Assembly (NCBI GenBank): GCA_965153455.1
Contig: OZ234493.1
Span: forward strand, 5,394,001-5,458,000
Direction of reading: 5' to 3'
Source of the DNA: Sphagnum compactum
Lineage: Eukaryota > Bryophyta > Sphagnopsida > Sphagnales
Length of the DNA stretch: 64,000 nucleotides
Shown piece by piece: positions 34,100-47,799 of the stretch. Each line of letters opens with the position of its first letter. Position 1 is the stretch's first letter. The translations under genes were made by a program, and so were the position numbers. A model generated the notes under the pieces. The model saw nothing but the letters and a program-made list of their open reading frames with translations, had not been told where the DNA came from and searched no databases.

Positions 34100-36165
34100 T
34101 TTGCAGCAGTTGGTATGTATGTTGCAGAGGTCATTTGAAAGATGCATCTTTATGAAGGTGAAGAGCAAGGCTGTCAAAAAGAGAAAGGAACCATTGATGA
34201 TGGTGCATTTGAGGCACAATATTCTTTGCAATTTTATGCATTGGTAATCTTCGAACTGTGTGCTCTTCTTTTCTTTGTTTTGCAGACAAAATGGGGATAC
34301 AGCAATGAGCTGCTGCTGCTGCTGTAATAATTGGAAGGAATGTTTTTTCTTGCAATGTTCTCACCACAACTCACTCAGCAGCATTTGCAATCTGGTACGC
34401 AAATTTCCCAAACCTCAGCATGACCCAAGTGAAATTTGTTGGTAGCATGACCTGAGTGAAAAATTTGTTGCAAACAACAAATAGAGTGCTTGTAAGTAAC
34501 AAGGTGGGTGCTTCTTGACATGAAGAGAATGTCAGAATTTTTTCATGATTCATGTTAAACTTAGTCCATCAGTTACAATTGCATGAATTGCCTCAGTCAA
34601 TCTTTTATGCAAATTTTGACTGGATGGGAACCAGATAGGATATCTAGGGATGAATGTGTTGTGCAAGTATTATACAATCCATGAAAGATCTACAATGTGA
34701 TCAAATACATGTGCAGATCATAAATTGTCATATGATGGAAAAGAGTTTCCCAGAATCCATTGTTGTAAGTATTAACTACATGTAAAGACTAGACAGTTTT
34801 TGTTCACAATGTTGTCTATTAGATCATATCATTGTATTTTGCAGAAACAAAACATTCAAACTGCTGGTGTAACTTGAGTGTTTGTTTCAGTCACATAGGA
34901 TTTAAAGAATAGTGGTTAATGCTTGTCAATTTGGGATGAATTGCAACATTAAAACATAACAACAAAATCATTCTGCATCCTCATATGCTGTTGAAAAGAA
35001 TTGTATTACTTTACAATGCATAGCACTTAACATACAAGAATGAATTAAACCATTCAACAATTGCTTTTCCTTGTCACCATTTTAGAGGTTTTGATTTAAT
35101 CTGTATATTGATTCTATAATCATCTTGTTACTTTGTTCCTATGCTTATATACACCATTCATATATGTATTATTTATCACATGATTTGGGCTCTTTAATGT
35201 CATGGTGAAAACAAAATGTTCAAATAATCAAGACATAAAATCTAACATTCAACTACTTTCTACAATCTAACTCTTCCCAATATTTCAACCTATATAATCA
35301 AAATCAAGGTAGAGTTCTAAAATAACGTGGAAATGGGTATTTATTGAAAGGATTGGTGACTTTTAAAAGACGCTTGAAGATTGTTGTTGTTTCTCTTTTG
35401 TTTCGGTTATCATCACAATGGTGTGTAGCTTTTGGTTTGCTGAAAAACAAATCATTTGAATGTTCCAATTCTTTTGTTTGAAAAGCCTTAATAAACAAAG
35501 ATGGGAGATAAAGTCTCATAAGTAGTCTTTACTAGGTGGGTTGAATGAAAATGCTTGGGAATTTGTCTCTAAAAAGCTTTGTGTTTTCATTGCCTATTAT
35601 TTGGTTGTCAAATCATTATTGATGATGCAATTTGTTCTATTGTACAATTCCATCACAAGTAGTAAATCTAGTTTAGATAATTTCCACAAAATGTGTACAT
35701 GTATAGGCTACAATATTCATTTCAACTGTGAGTTAATGTTGATTTGTTCACTTACATTTGACCTTCACAATGATCATTTTTTCTAATGCACATATTGATC
35801 CGACTTCAAGTTGAAACTTTTTGGTTGTCATTTGATAAACATAGCACATCATACGTAAATGTTATATGTTAATACAAGCAACATTTGTAAACTTTTATGT
35901 ACCATAATGTCAGATAGCGAGGATATTTATGATCAAAGCTTTTATAAAAATGATTGGATATAATAGAGTTTATGAAATTCGAAGAATAATGCTTGCAATA
36001 TTGTATACGATATATATAATTGAAATATTCTAATGATCCGTAAAAGCTAAATGGTTTGAAGCAAAAGCAATCTCATCATGTGAAGTGGTTGTGGATATAA
36101 CCAAGTGTCAATAGTCATAGTGAAGTGGGTAAATAAAGTAGCCTTGTCACACCATTTAGCTTTCA
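34100..36165. other. gene-free stretch 3' of ATP12
   Basis: The first part is probably 3' untranslated sequence. The remainder is AT-rich, with no supported gene, RNA gene or repeat. Confidence 0.4.
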
Positions 36166-36169
36166 CTTA

Positions 36170-36432
36170 AGAAATTTCAATTAAAACTTATGAAATTTGA
36201 ATTAAGATCTCAAGTTATGTCTTATGAATTTCAATTAAAACTTATGAAATTTGAATTAAGATCTCAATTTATGTCTTATGAATGTCAATTAAAATTTATG
36301 AAATTTGAATTAAGATCTCAATTTATGTCTTATGAATGTCAATTAAAACTTATGAAATTTGAATTAAGATCTCAATTTATGTCTTATGAATGTCAATTAA
36401 AACTTATGAAATTTGAATTAAGATCTCAATTT
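36170..36432 (+). repeat. 54-bp tandem repeat, ~4.8 copies, open in one frame
   Basis: The near-identical unit begins ATGAAATTTGAATTAAGATC and continues TCAATTTATGTCTTATGAATGTCAATTAAAACTT. It is exactly 18 codons long, so one frame stays open and would encode MKFELRSQFMSYECQLKL repeats ending soon after the array. The very low divergence between copies suggests recent expansion. There is no evidence that it is translated. Confidence 0.9.
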
Positions 36433-37970
36433 TTTCAAAATCATTAAATAATTTTATGTATTATCGTGTTTTAAATCACAATCTAAAAATGAAAAATCAC
36501 TTGTGAAAACTTACTACCACATTGCAATTACACAATTTTTAAAATGATGGATACTTATTACAAAATTATTTGATTTATTTTATGTATAAGTTTATTTTTG
36601 CCATTGTGTCTCATTTTTTTAATGCACTTCACTCAAAAAATTCAAACAATATCTTGCCACATGTTTTTTTTTAACATAACTATTCAATAAGATTTGGAAT
36701 AAATGTGAAGCATTTTCAAAATAATGCATAACCTAATTATTATCCTATTTCTTTTTTCATCTACACTTATAATAAACTACAACATATTTTCACATATCAT
36801 TATTTGTACATCAAATAAAAGAAATGTAATTATTTAGGTGTTAGATGTTTGATAAATGAATGTTCATGAATGAAACTTTATCCATGATGGATGAAAAGTG
36901 GATGATCATACAAGATGAAAAGTGGATGTTCATACAATGATGTTGACAAACTATTATGGATTTAGCAATTCTTGTTGGGAAAAATATCAAAAAATAGTGC
37001 AATTTAAGAAAAAAATGTAAACAACAAAAAAAATTGCTAAAACATTGAGATCACAAATTCCAAAAAATAAAATGTTACCTAATGAGTAAAAGTTTCAAAT
37101 TAATCATATAATTTCAACATTAAACATATAAACAATTCCAATGTCAAATTTATTTGAAATTTTTTAAATCTAATCTTTGATATTATTAAAAATAAAACAT
37201 TATTCAATTTTTTGATAGTTTAAAATAAATATTAATGATGTAATTGAGTCTTCTTTTGTGATGAATGTCCACCACTTTACAAACATAAGAAAGACCATCA
37301 TTAATATCAACAAAATATTTATTTTTCTATTTTTAAAAATGATATAATTTTATAATGCTTGGACTTGTAGCCAAAATATTAAAATATTTTAACAAATTTT
37401 TTACTTCCATATATGGCTTATAAGCAGTATACATCACTAAATTTTCTTACGGATGATCTTGAAGAAGATTACAAAATTGAAAAAAAATGAAAAGATTCAA
37501 AATTCATTGATGTTATTATTAATATCAACATTTATAATTCCTTCATTTATTTATTTATTAAGTGAAATTTTTAATTCATCTTTAAATATTTAAACATAAC
37601 TTGTAACAAAATAAGTTTCATTTTTTTGATAAACCATGTTTAAAGTTAAAATAATAAATATAAAATATTGATAATTTTTCATAATAATTATAATATAATA
37701 CTTAAAATCTAAAAATGTTAAATCCATTGTTTTTAACATGGGATTTGTTTCATACATTAAAAAAAAATGGGGATAAATTAGGGATTTTTAAAAAGTTTTT
37801 TTGGTGTGGCATCATGAACATTCATAATAAGAAACTTGTCCAAGATGCTTAAAACAAATTGGGGAAAAACATACATTTTAATTTACATAAATGTACAAGA
37901 ATTTAATATAGGAATTTTTTTAATTTAAACGTCTCCATGCATTCTAGACTTGCATACATGAACATTTTGA
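36433..37970. other. very AT-rich gene-free stretch
   Basis: Extremely AT-rich, with poly-A and poly-T runs. No open frame looks like a protein and no repeat unit is clear. Confidence 0.45.
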
Positions 37971-37974
37971 TCTA

Positions 37975-38640
37975 ATCATTAACCCATTGAAATATAAATA
38001 TAAGACTTCTTAAAATTTTATACATCCATTTCAAAAAATTATGGTGAATGTAAATGCAACTCTATTGGTAATGGATTTAACAACATTCAAATAAAATGAT
38101 TCAACACATGTGAAAATGTTAATAATTAAAAAGATGCGAAAAATTCACTAACCCATTCAAATATAAATGTGAGGCATTAAGTTGTTATGTGTGTTTCAAT
38201 ATATACTAGTAAATGCAATATGCAATGTTTGAACAATGGTTTCAATAAGTTCAAAGTGGATGATTCGACTCATGTAAAAATATTGATAATTTAATAAATG
38301 TGAAAAAATTCATTAAACCATTCAAATATAATTATAAAATATGGAGTTGCATGTGTTTTAATATATTATAATAAGTGTAAAATGCAAGTTGTGAATAATG
38401 GTTTTAATATTTCAAAAATGAATGGTTCAACTGTAATAATTGGAAAAATGTGAAAAATTCATTAATTCATTTCAATATAAATGTGAAAATTTTAATTATT
38501 ACATGTGTTTAATAAATTATGGTAAGTGTAAAATGCAACTGTTAAGTAATGGTTTCAACATGTTAAAAATTGATAGTTCAATTTATGTACCATGTTTATA
38601 GTTTAAAAATCATTAACCCATTATAATACGTTGTGTAAAT
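37975..38640. repeat. ~160-bp tandem repeat, about four diverged copies
   Basis: The block ATTCACTAACCCATTCAAATA (or a variant) recurs near 37977, 38148, 38312 and 38460. Each time it is followed by AATGTGAGG, ACATGTGTTTTAATATATTA, AAGTGTAAAATGCAA and AATGGTTTCAA, and then by a GGTTCAACTCATGTAAAAAT-type word. Spacing is about 145-170 bp. Copies differ by many substitutions and small indels. Confidence 0.7.
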
Positions 38641-38829
38641 AAAGTTAAAAACTACCTCAATTTTCACGTTAATAATTCAAAATTCTTAAATAATTAAATA
38701 AGGTCCAAATTATACTCATAAATGAACAACGTAATGAACATAACAACTATGAATAATATTGAGCATTAATTAGTGTGACAAACCACTTGCAAACTTAAGA
38801 TGACTAAATGTATTTGAAATGTAATCAAA

Positions 38830-39740
38830 TTAAACAATACTTGCAATGTGTGTGGGTGGAAAAGGACATGATTTCTTGTTGTGAACATTAATCCTTGTGC
38901 TTAATGTGTACTATGTGTTGTAATCAATTTAAATAAGAAATTGTGTTCTTGTTATAATTTGAAAGAATTTGAACCAATTTTAATATTTTTGGATATGGGT
39001 TTTATTGGTGTCCATGTAGGATGTATTTCATGTTCATACAAGTGCGCATTCCTTATTCTTGTGAGTTGACCACATTTGGGATTATTAAATAATATCCATA
39101 TGACTTTTTGTGAATTGAATAACTTTATTTGATCCTTGGAATATTCCATCCACACATTTATAGGACCATTATATGTTGCATAATTTATAGCACAAAGTTC
39201 AACCAATATATTAATTTTTATTTGAACCTTTGATTCCTTAACGTAGTCATGTTGTGAAGTTTGCATCATTTTGTAATTGAAATGATTGAAAACATGTGTT
39301 ATGATGTCTATCTTGTGCATGCAATATGAATACATCCCCTGCATTTCAAAAGAAAGCCAATTCATTATGTTTTTGTATTGCTTCATTCATGTAAGATAAA
39401 TATGAAAATTTTGGATCATTTAACAGTGTATTTTATTGATTATTTACAGTATCCAAATTTGATTGCAATTATGTAATAGTTTGAAATTGATTTAAGATGT
39501 TAATGAATTGTTCATCACTTGGCACATGACTTGCTTCAATTCATAACATTTATTTTTTTCCATCCAAAAATTTGGGACTAAACTATTAATGTTGTTTGCA
39601 TTAGTTTTGAAAACTCCTACATCACGAATTAGCTGATATTGATAAAAATCTTTAGTGATAATTACATTGAATTTTCCAAAAAGAATTGAGTGAATACGTG
39701 TGATCATTAGTAGAAAAATGTCAATTTGCATTTATAATTT
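38830..39740 (-). pseudogene. decayed PIF1-like (Helitron-type?) helicase, C-terminal half, copy A
   Basis: On the minus strand, the frame at 39492-39731 holds FGKFNVIITKDFYQYQ, then NFWMEK and CYELKQVMCQ. This fits helicase motif III (GDFxQ) and the strand after it in PIF1-like helicases. The frame at 38952-39386 holds INILVELCAINYATYNG, then RIRNAHLYEHE and TWTPI. Beyond 38952 a broken continuation reads ITTHSTH followed by AQGLM, matching the IHxxQGLT word of motif V/Va. TAA stops interrupt it and the Walker A part is absent, so it is dead. PIF1-like helicases occur in Helitrons and as host proteins. No Rep domain or Helitron ends were found. Confidence 0.62.
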
Positions 39741-40350
39741 GTGACTAAAAAATAATTGCATAAGTGAGGTTGCATTGAACCTTTAATCGCAAATGATGAT
39801 TTAGTGTGTTGTCAACACATTTTTCATGGATGAAACATACAATCAACATATATACACTTTCATCCTTTGACTAGTGTATAACATTTCCAACTACTAACCA
39901 TTCTTTTCTAACTAGTAAACAACCTTATCACTAAATGCCTTTTGTCAACATAATAATTTTTTGGGATTTTTTTTATTGAAATATTAATCTAGGCCATCCA
40001 TTATGGATGATAATAGATTTTGACACATACTTTAATCCGATTTTAACATGTGGCACAATTTGAAACTATATGTATATGACTTTATATTATATATGATGAG
40101 GAAAAATCAACATGGTCCAATTTCAACTATATACATGATGACGTTTGGATAAAGGAAAATTTGATACAAGGTGTTTGGAAATTATTTTTGATGAAAATTA
40201 AATTTTTATTGAAATCTTTATCTCAACCATCCATTATGATTATTCAATTTAGATGTATTTATATTGTGACACGTGGCATGGTCAAAAGTTGCTACGTGGC
40301 ATATTGATTGAATTTAAAAATAAAAATAAAAATAAATAATTACTTACATA

Positions 40351-41269
40351 TGTTGGAACCCTAACCTCGGGCTTGCGATCAAGGCAAGGGCTTACAAGGG
40401 TGCGAGCCAAGAGTGAAGCCCAAGAATCACATTTCATGCTCCCGTGATTGTAGGATAAAGTGAGGGAATGAACCTTCACACTCCCAAGTGAGCTCCCACT
40501 TCGGGAGTTGGACTCCTGATGGACTCCCGAATCTTCAACGAACAATTGCAAGAATCAAAATTCATTGGACTGAAGAGTTCTTTATACCATTGAAAAGTTC
40601 TTGGAACCTAGATGTCTAAAATGAGCTTGCCTGACCCATTCGGGTGCTTGGTACACAAGTTATATCCAAAAGAAAGGTCGAGATTCAAACTGCCAATTTG
40701 ACTCCCGACCACTAAAAGTCAAAAATCGCCCTGATTTATTTGCATGCAGGTGACATGCTACATATAGTTGAAAAGTTCTCGACAAGAGATACAACTTTGC
40801 TTTAGACCTCACCTCAATTGGAGGTTTGCATAAAGAGTTATGGGCCTCCAAAATTGTGGGAGTCCCAATTTCGAGAATTTCGGGACTACAACTTGGGAGT
40901 ACCGGGACAAAATGACATTTGGGTGCTAGCCCCGCGGCCAGGCATAGAGAATATTATAAGGGGGAAGGTGATGACTTCCCCCAAGTCTGAGCCGTGGTGA
41001 GTCTTATGAGTTCGTGTTTACCCGTGGTTTGTCCGTACACCAAAAGTGTTCCGACTATGCACTAACCAACTTGTTGTTTGGTTTGTGCCAGTCCATGTGA
41101 ATAATTGACCCAGTTGTCATTCATCCTAGTCCCATCCCGAAACTCCAGTGCACCCCACTACCCCTGAAATGTTGCGAACCAGGGAGCGCGCCCCAACTCC
41201 TTCTCCTTCCGTTGTTTTCACCTTTGGATTCGTAGTTGAGTCCATAAAGAGTTTAGTGCTGCATCAACA
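40351..41269. mobile_element. candidate solo LTR
   Basis: A ~920-bp island, clearly richer in G+C than its surroundings, begins TGTTGGAACCC and ends GCATCAACA. This gives TGTTG/CAACA inverted ends typical of LTRs. A TATA-like AATATTATAAGGGGG lies near 40949-40963, as expected for an LTR promoter. No second LTR, primer-binding site or coding part is seen. The five flanking bases (ACATA, GGGTA) do not match, so a target-site duplication is not supported. Confidence 0.38.
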
Positions 41270-43420
41270 GGGTAAAAACTATGTGCATAAAAAAATACCT
41301 ACCTCCTTAGGATACATATGTACCTAAGCTACTTACCTATTTGCCCACCTAGTTATCTAAGTAAGAAGGTAGGTAAATAGGTAGGAAGGTAGAAAGGTAG
41401 AAAAGTAGGTGATTTAAAAAGTAACAATGTAATTTATTTTTTAATTTTATGTTTTGCCTAAATAAGGTTAAACTTCTTTGAATTCATCCCAAATCACACA
41501 TGATTTTGAATGTGAAATCCAAAGAGAAGGCACCCTTTTTATAAGTTTTGTAAGATGACATTAGAATACAAAACATATTGGTCAAACCTTTTAGTTGCAC
41601 CTTAATCGCAAATTACAATTAAAAATGATTTTTCCACAACTTTTAAACTTGTAGATTTTAATTATACAACAAAATAGATAATAAACAAGTAACTAATTAA
41701 CTCACTAATTAATTAGCTAATAACTAATTACCTACCCACCCACCCACTTACAAGACTACTTACTACATATGATTGTTTAATTATTTTACTAATTTTTAAA
41801 GTAGTATTGATCATTAATCTTTCATAGTTTCTAATAACTAATCAATTGGTTCATTGCAATAAATCAAGATTAATGATAAATAATTTCAAGAAATAATTAT
41901 TTACTATCTAACTAATTAATTAAGTCACAAATCAATCATTTAATTTTTAAATATATTTAATTATAAAAATTAAATCTATAATAATAGATTTTTATTCATT
42001 CAATTACTAAAATGAAAATGATATTTTTACCTCAAAAAATGAACCTATTAAATTTATTGTCATCAACTAATTAAATAAAAAATAATTAGGTATTAATTGA
42101 TAATCTAACATAATAAACTAATAACTAATTGGTAATTCCTAAATATGAACTAATTAATATTTATTAGCTACTAACCATAATTCTTGATTTATAAATATTA
42201 ACTATTTCATAGTTAAATAGAACTAAACAAAATAGTAAATAAATTATTACTTTGAATTGAGGAAATATTAACTAATTAAAATTTTATGTATTAGACAAAA
42301 AAATAATATTATGAGTTTTATTTATTTATTAAGTTAAAGTTAAATCAGTTTTAATTAATCATTAATAGTTACCAGACAATTTAATTTGTGAAGAATTCAT
42401 TATTCATTGGCTGGCTAAATATTTACTAATTAGTAGTGATTAGCTATTAACCATAATTTTTGATTAACTACCTAAATCAATTATTGAAATATTTCAGAAC
42501 TAATCATATATTTGAGAATTAATTAAATAAGGAATAATTAGATAATTATCATCTGAATGATTATTTAAAATAATTATTTATTTCATAGTAACTAAATATT
42601 TAATAATATTTAATAAATTATTGATAAATCGTTGATTGATAAATATTAAATATAGTATTAATTTATAAACTTGTTGATAGAAATAAAGTAATTTTTAATT
42701 AACTAACTATTATTTCATATTTCCGAATTAATCAATTAATCAATATGAATAATTCATGAATATTGATTAATTATTTTTTGAAGTAACTAATAAATAATAA
42801 CTGATTATTATTATTATTATCATAAATAAAATTAAATGATTAATTGAGATTATTTTAGTTCATATTTTATACTAACTAATGAATTATTTGAAAATGATAA
42901 TTGTTAATTAAGTAATGTTCATTAAATACAACGATTATATCATATTAATATGACCCTCACTACTATAATACCTTAATAAAGATGGTATATTTTGAAATGG
43001 ACCATACAAAATCAAAATTATTTTCAATCCAATATGCCCATAATTTATAGTCAAATATATGTTTAATATATTTTGAACATAATTTAAATGCACTTCAATA
43101 TGTTAAATAAGCTTAATAGATGTTTAATATACCTTGAATAAAATCTATATAATATACTTTTGATGTAGTTTAGAAAACCCTGGTGTACATTAGTAAATGT
43201 ATAAACACATTATAATATGTAACCAAATTGCAACTAATTTTGTAATAAATGAATCCAAGAAGTTAGTTAATATGGAAGGATGTGTAATTTAATAGTCGCA
43301 TTATAATTGTAAAAATATTCGTAAAGTTTAAAAGATGGTGACTAATTGTAAAAATGATAAAACAAAGTTGCAAATAATAAGTAGTTGCAAATTGAATGGT
43401 TACATATTACAAGATTTCTA
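41270..43420. other. extremely AT-rich low-complexity stretch
   Basis: Dominated by TAATTA, CTAATTAATTA and ATTATTTA words. Near 41299-41400 a GTAGGTA/TACCTAC-rich segment is nearly self-complementary (CCTACCTCC... against GGTAGGTAAATAGGTAGG). No gene is supported. Confidence 0.5.
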
Positions 43421-43424
43421 CTAG

Positions 43425-43720
43425 TGATTGGTGGCGAAAAAGAACATCACTTGAAGTGACCCCCCATTGGTGGCGAAAAAAAAATCATTTGAAGTGATTC
43501 TCCATTGGTGGTTAGAAAAAAAAAAACCACTTGAAGTGACCCACCATTGGCGGCAAAAACAAAATACTTGACCCACCATCAGCAACGAAACGAAAATCAT
43601 TAGAGTTACCCCATTGGAAGGGGGAAAAAAATCACTTAATTGACCCCCATGGGTTGTGAAAAAACATTCCATAAACTAACCCCATTGGCTAGGAGAAAAA
43701 CATTCACTTGACCTAAAAAA
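43425..43720. repeat. ~48-bp tandem repeat with small hairpin
   Basis: Five to six copies of a unit close to TGGTGGCGAAAAAAAATCACTTGAAGTGACCCCCAT lie in a row. Most copies include TCACTTGAAGTGA, a 6-bp inverted repeat around one base. Copies diverge towards the right end. Confidence 0.8.
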
Positions 43721-43899
43721 CCCCCTTGGGTGGTTAGTGGCCAAGGCTATCTTTTGATAATCAATATCTCATATAGCCTAGGAAATTTGAACTCACGTCC
43801 TCACTATTGATCCTTGTAAAGCCCTTTCAATGTATATTAATGAACCACTTTATCTTAAGTATACTAGTGTGTATTTATTTGAGCTTTATTCCATTAATT

Positions 43900-44930
43900 T
43901 TTCACAATTTTGTTTTATGAACTTAGGGTTTTTATTTTTTAATTTGTGAGCTTGGGGTTCTGTAGATTTGTTCTTATCAACTTTTGAAGTCCTCCATTTG
44001 TTTTCTTCGAGTTTTTGTTAATTTTGGAGAGTTTTGGGGTCTTCAATTTTATTTTCTCAACTTTGGATAGTTTGGGTTTTAATTCTTCTTTTGGTGTGAA
44101 GTTTGGGGGTCTTTGGTATTGATCTTATGAACATCCCCAATTTTCAATTTTCTTTTTTTTAAGTTTGGGAGTTTTCGATTTTCTTTTTGTCATTTTGGAG
44201 GGTCTTTGGATTTCATTTGGTGAACTTTGGGGGATTTTTTGTTTTTTGTTTTAGAAAAAGTTCAAGGGTTTTTGAATTTCATTTTGTGAATTTTGGGGAA
44301 ATTTTTGTTTTTAACAAATTTCGAGGGTCTTCAATTTTCTTATGACATTTGGGGGTCTTTAATGTTTTTTTTTGGTGTGAAGGTTTGGGGGGGGGGGGGG
44401 TGTGTGTGGTGATGCTTTGCTCTTGTGATTTTTGAAGGTTTTCTATTTTAGTATTTTGAAGTTTAAGAGTCTTCAATTTTTCTTCTTGTAATTTTGGGGG
44501 TCTTCAATATTTTTGTGTGAAGTTTCACAAGGGGGGAAACATGGTATCTTCTTGTGAACTCTCAAGGTTTTTTGTTTTTGTAAATTTTAAAATTCCAAAA
44601 TTCTCAATTTTCTTCTTATCATTTTGGATAAGAAATGATATTGAAGACCCAACTTCAATTTTTTTGTGTGAAGTTTCACAAGGGGGGAGATCGAGTATTT
44701 GCCTTTCTTTTTGTGAAATTTGAAAAAATTTTGTTTTCATATTTTGAAACTTTGGAGTTTTCAATTTTCTTCTTGTCATTTTGGGGTCTTCAGTTTTTTT
44801 GTGTGAAGTTTCACAAGCAAGGAAACAAGGTATTTGCCTTCTATCTTGTGAACTTTAATTGAAGGTTTTTTGTTAAATGGTACTCTAAAATTCCAAAGTC
44901 TTTAATTTTTTCCCTGTCATTTTGAAAGTT
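43900..44930. repeat. diverged tandem repeat with a ~135-150-bp unit
   Basis: The word TTTTGTGTGAAGTTTCACAA recurs with anchors near 44517, 44668 and 44803 and is followed each time by a G-rich or A-rich linker and TTTCAATTTTCTTCTTGTCATTTTGG-like sequence. Shorter TTTTGGGGGTCTTCAATTTT words recur from 43980 onwards. TGTGAA/TTCACA forms a 6-bp inverted repeat in each long unit. Proline-rich and Lys-rich frames on the minus strand are by-products of the repeat. Confidence 0.7.
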
Positions 44931-47790
44931 CTACATGGGGGGAAATAATGTTGGGGGCATTGTTTAAAAATTTGGGGTTTTCAACTTTGTTTGATGGAGT
45001 TCAAGGATCTTCGACTTTGTTTCTGGGAATTTTAGAGGTTCCCAAATTATTTTCTAGTGAACTTGAACTTGTTTTCCCACTTTGTTTACATCATTTAACT
45101 AATGTCTTTGCAAAACTAGTTCATTTCACGAGCAAAAATTTAAAAAAAATTAATATCACTTGCATTGTTCCTACCCATGGCAATATCCTAAGTCAAATTT
45201 GAGCACTAAAATTTTGTTTCATATGTTTTCAAGATCACCAATGAAGGTCTTTTTTTTCTTTTGAAAAACAAATGGGGTTTTGAGGTGGATGGGATGATTA
45301 CATACCTAATGGTGTTAGGCTATTAAAATAAAATAAAGATTAAAGTAAAGGATTTAAGTTGTGAATGTATGGATTATTGAAAATTTGAAGGAATAAATAT
45401 CAATTTTGAGCAAATCTTTGAATTTTTTCACAACTGCCAATTCTATTTTTTTATATTTGTTTATCCCTAACTTAAAAATTGTTGAACATTGAAAAAACAC
45501 CAAATTCCCAAAATCCCACCTTATAGGCCTCCTTTTATGAAAATGTCTTATTCATATTTTGTCTTCAATTATGGGAATTGTTCAACATTATTTCAGATTT
45601 TAATAATTTGTGCTCCGAATTGATGAACTAGAACTTGAACAATGTGTCAGATAGACCAAATGAAATAGCCACCATTCCATAGTTTGTTCCCTTGAAGGCA
45701 TAGCCAATAAATTGTTGCTTGCCATGGAAATTGCTAATGAAGTGCAAATATGGCTCTCGATTCATAGCAAAATTGGAAGTCGTTTAAAACCCCCCAAAAC
45801 ATAACTTTTGCATCTTTTACATGACTTGAAATATATTTCTATATTAATGTTCCATTAAAAAGCAAGTATTATGTAATAATCTTTTATTTTTGTGTAAAAA
45901 TAAATAAATTTGTGTACATAAGATATAAATGTTTTTTCAAGTTAGGAAGAAGATTAATATACATAAAACAAATGGATGATACTATGGACAATAGATAGTT
46001 GATCATTAGTTAATCCATGTTTAGTTCCTTTTTTTAAAATGATATTCAATAATTAATTCACAACAATATTCATCCAAGGCTAAGCTATCATTCAAATGGA
46101 AAAGGTAAATTTCTTAATTGTTCTACAAGTATTCAAATTCAATTTCTTTTAACCATGTATTTATTTGTGAGGTAGGTTTAGTTGACCCCCACTTCTTTGA
46201 TCATTAGATTAAAAACCATTGGAATTTTAAAATTTTCCCAACCAATTCTTCAACATAATATCCGACTAGTAATTATGTAACATTTCCATTCACATCTATT
46301 TCAAGTTCATTTTCTTTTGAACTTGGCTCTTTTTGAAATTTTCAAGTCACTAGCAAAGGCAAAAGTAAATTATTAGTGAAGATGATGTTCATTTGACACT
46401 CTAAAACTTTAATTTATTTTCTTTCATGTTAAATAGATATACATTGTAGTTTGTTTACTACATTATAACATATATGTGTCAAAGTAATTTTTTGTACAAT
46501 TTGATTTCCTATATATATATTTTCAAGTATTATTGGTTTGTTTAAAATCCTTTAAAAGAAAAAGTTTTAAATTTAACTTCTTAATCCTTCAAATTTCATT
46601 TTCAAATCCTTTATGCAATCCTTCAAAATAATTTTCAAGTCCTTTGCTAACCTTTTTTTTATCTTATTTTCCAATCTTTATAGCCACTTATTCACAATTT
46701 TACAAATATTTTAAAATCATTAATTCGTTTTTAGAATTATTGTAAAATGACTTCCAACAAAATCATCAAGGTTTCATTAGCTTAATAAATTTGATTTGAC
46801 TATTTATGATATTTTAAAGTGAGATTCGAAATTGACATTGAAAGTAACTCTTTGGGGGGGAATTTTTGCATGGTGGTGACAAATTTTTTGTGTAAATTTG
46901 AAAAAATTCCCCCAAAAACACTTACCAATCAAAACCACAATTTATTCTTACAAAATTAACAAAAACCCTAATTGGAAATTTTTAAAAATATGTTTTCATA
47001 TGGACAAGAACCCATTCTTGAGTTTAACAATTCCTTAAGTGGTTAAACATATATAATTGTTAAAATTCAAATCATTATATATCCAAATGTCCATACATAC
47101 CAATGAAGACCATTATAATATTATGTTCCAAACTAATCAACATATCAATATTCAACTTGATTCCAAATATAATAAAATTCTTCAATTGATTAATTTGACT
47201 ACATTTTGTTATCTATATATGAGAATTAAAAAACTTTATCATTTGCATATAGCAAAAGAAAAATTGTTCTTAACTTGTTTCTCACATGTTGAACATTTCA
47301 TTAACACAAATAATCATTCATATGAAATACATAAATTGAAAAAAATTGAACATTGAACTATAAAACTACAAGGCAACATTTCAATAGGCTATTTTTGAGA
47401 AATAACAAATCTTCATCTTAACTCTTTGCTCCAAAAAATATCAAATGCACCAATATATCAATGCTTATTTTGTGAAAGACTACATGTTTCCATGGATAAA
47501 TAACATCACTTTTAAATCATTTACAAGTTATGACCTTTCTAAACATTTAGGTGACATATTCCTCATGTTTTTTATATGTGGTGCATGCTTAAACCCAAAT
47601 GATTAATAAAAGGGAAAATCCTTTGTACCAAGTGCCAAATTTCTATATATTTTTAGGAACTTAACCATGACTTTTGTTAACTGTTTACAACACTCAAAGA
47701 AAGGTTAATTTCATTGCATTGAACTTTTGCACAAATTTATAAACTACATATACAAAAGAATTGACATCAAATCCATTTTTTAAAAAAAAT
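44931..47790. other. AT-rich gene-free stretch
   Basis: No supported gene. The frame at 47057-47356 (99 codons, plus strand) lies on the same strand as, and just upstream of, the second helicase relic, so it could be an unrecognised part of the same element. I see no family signature in it. Confidence 0.4.
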
Positions 47791-47799
47791 ATCTACAAT

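Noticed and set aside
44279-44476. 65-codon Lys/Pro/Thr-rich minus-strand frame
   Set aside because: By-product of the T- and G-rich tandem repeat; no protein character beyond composition.
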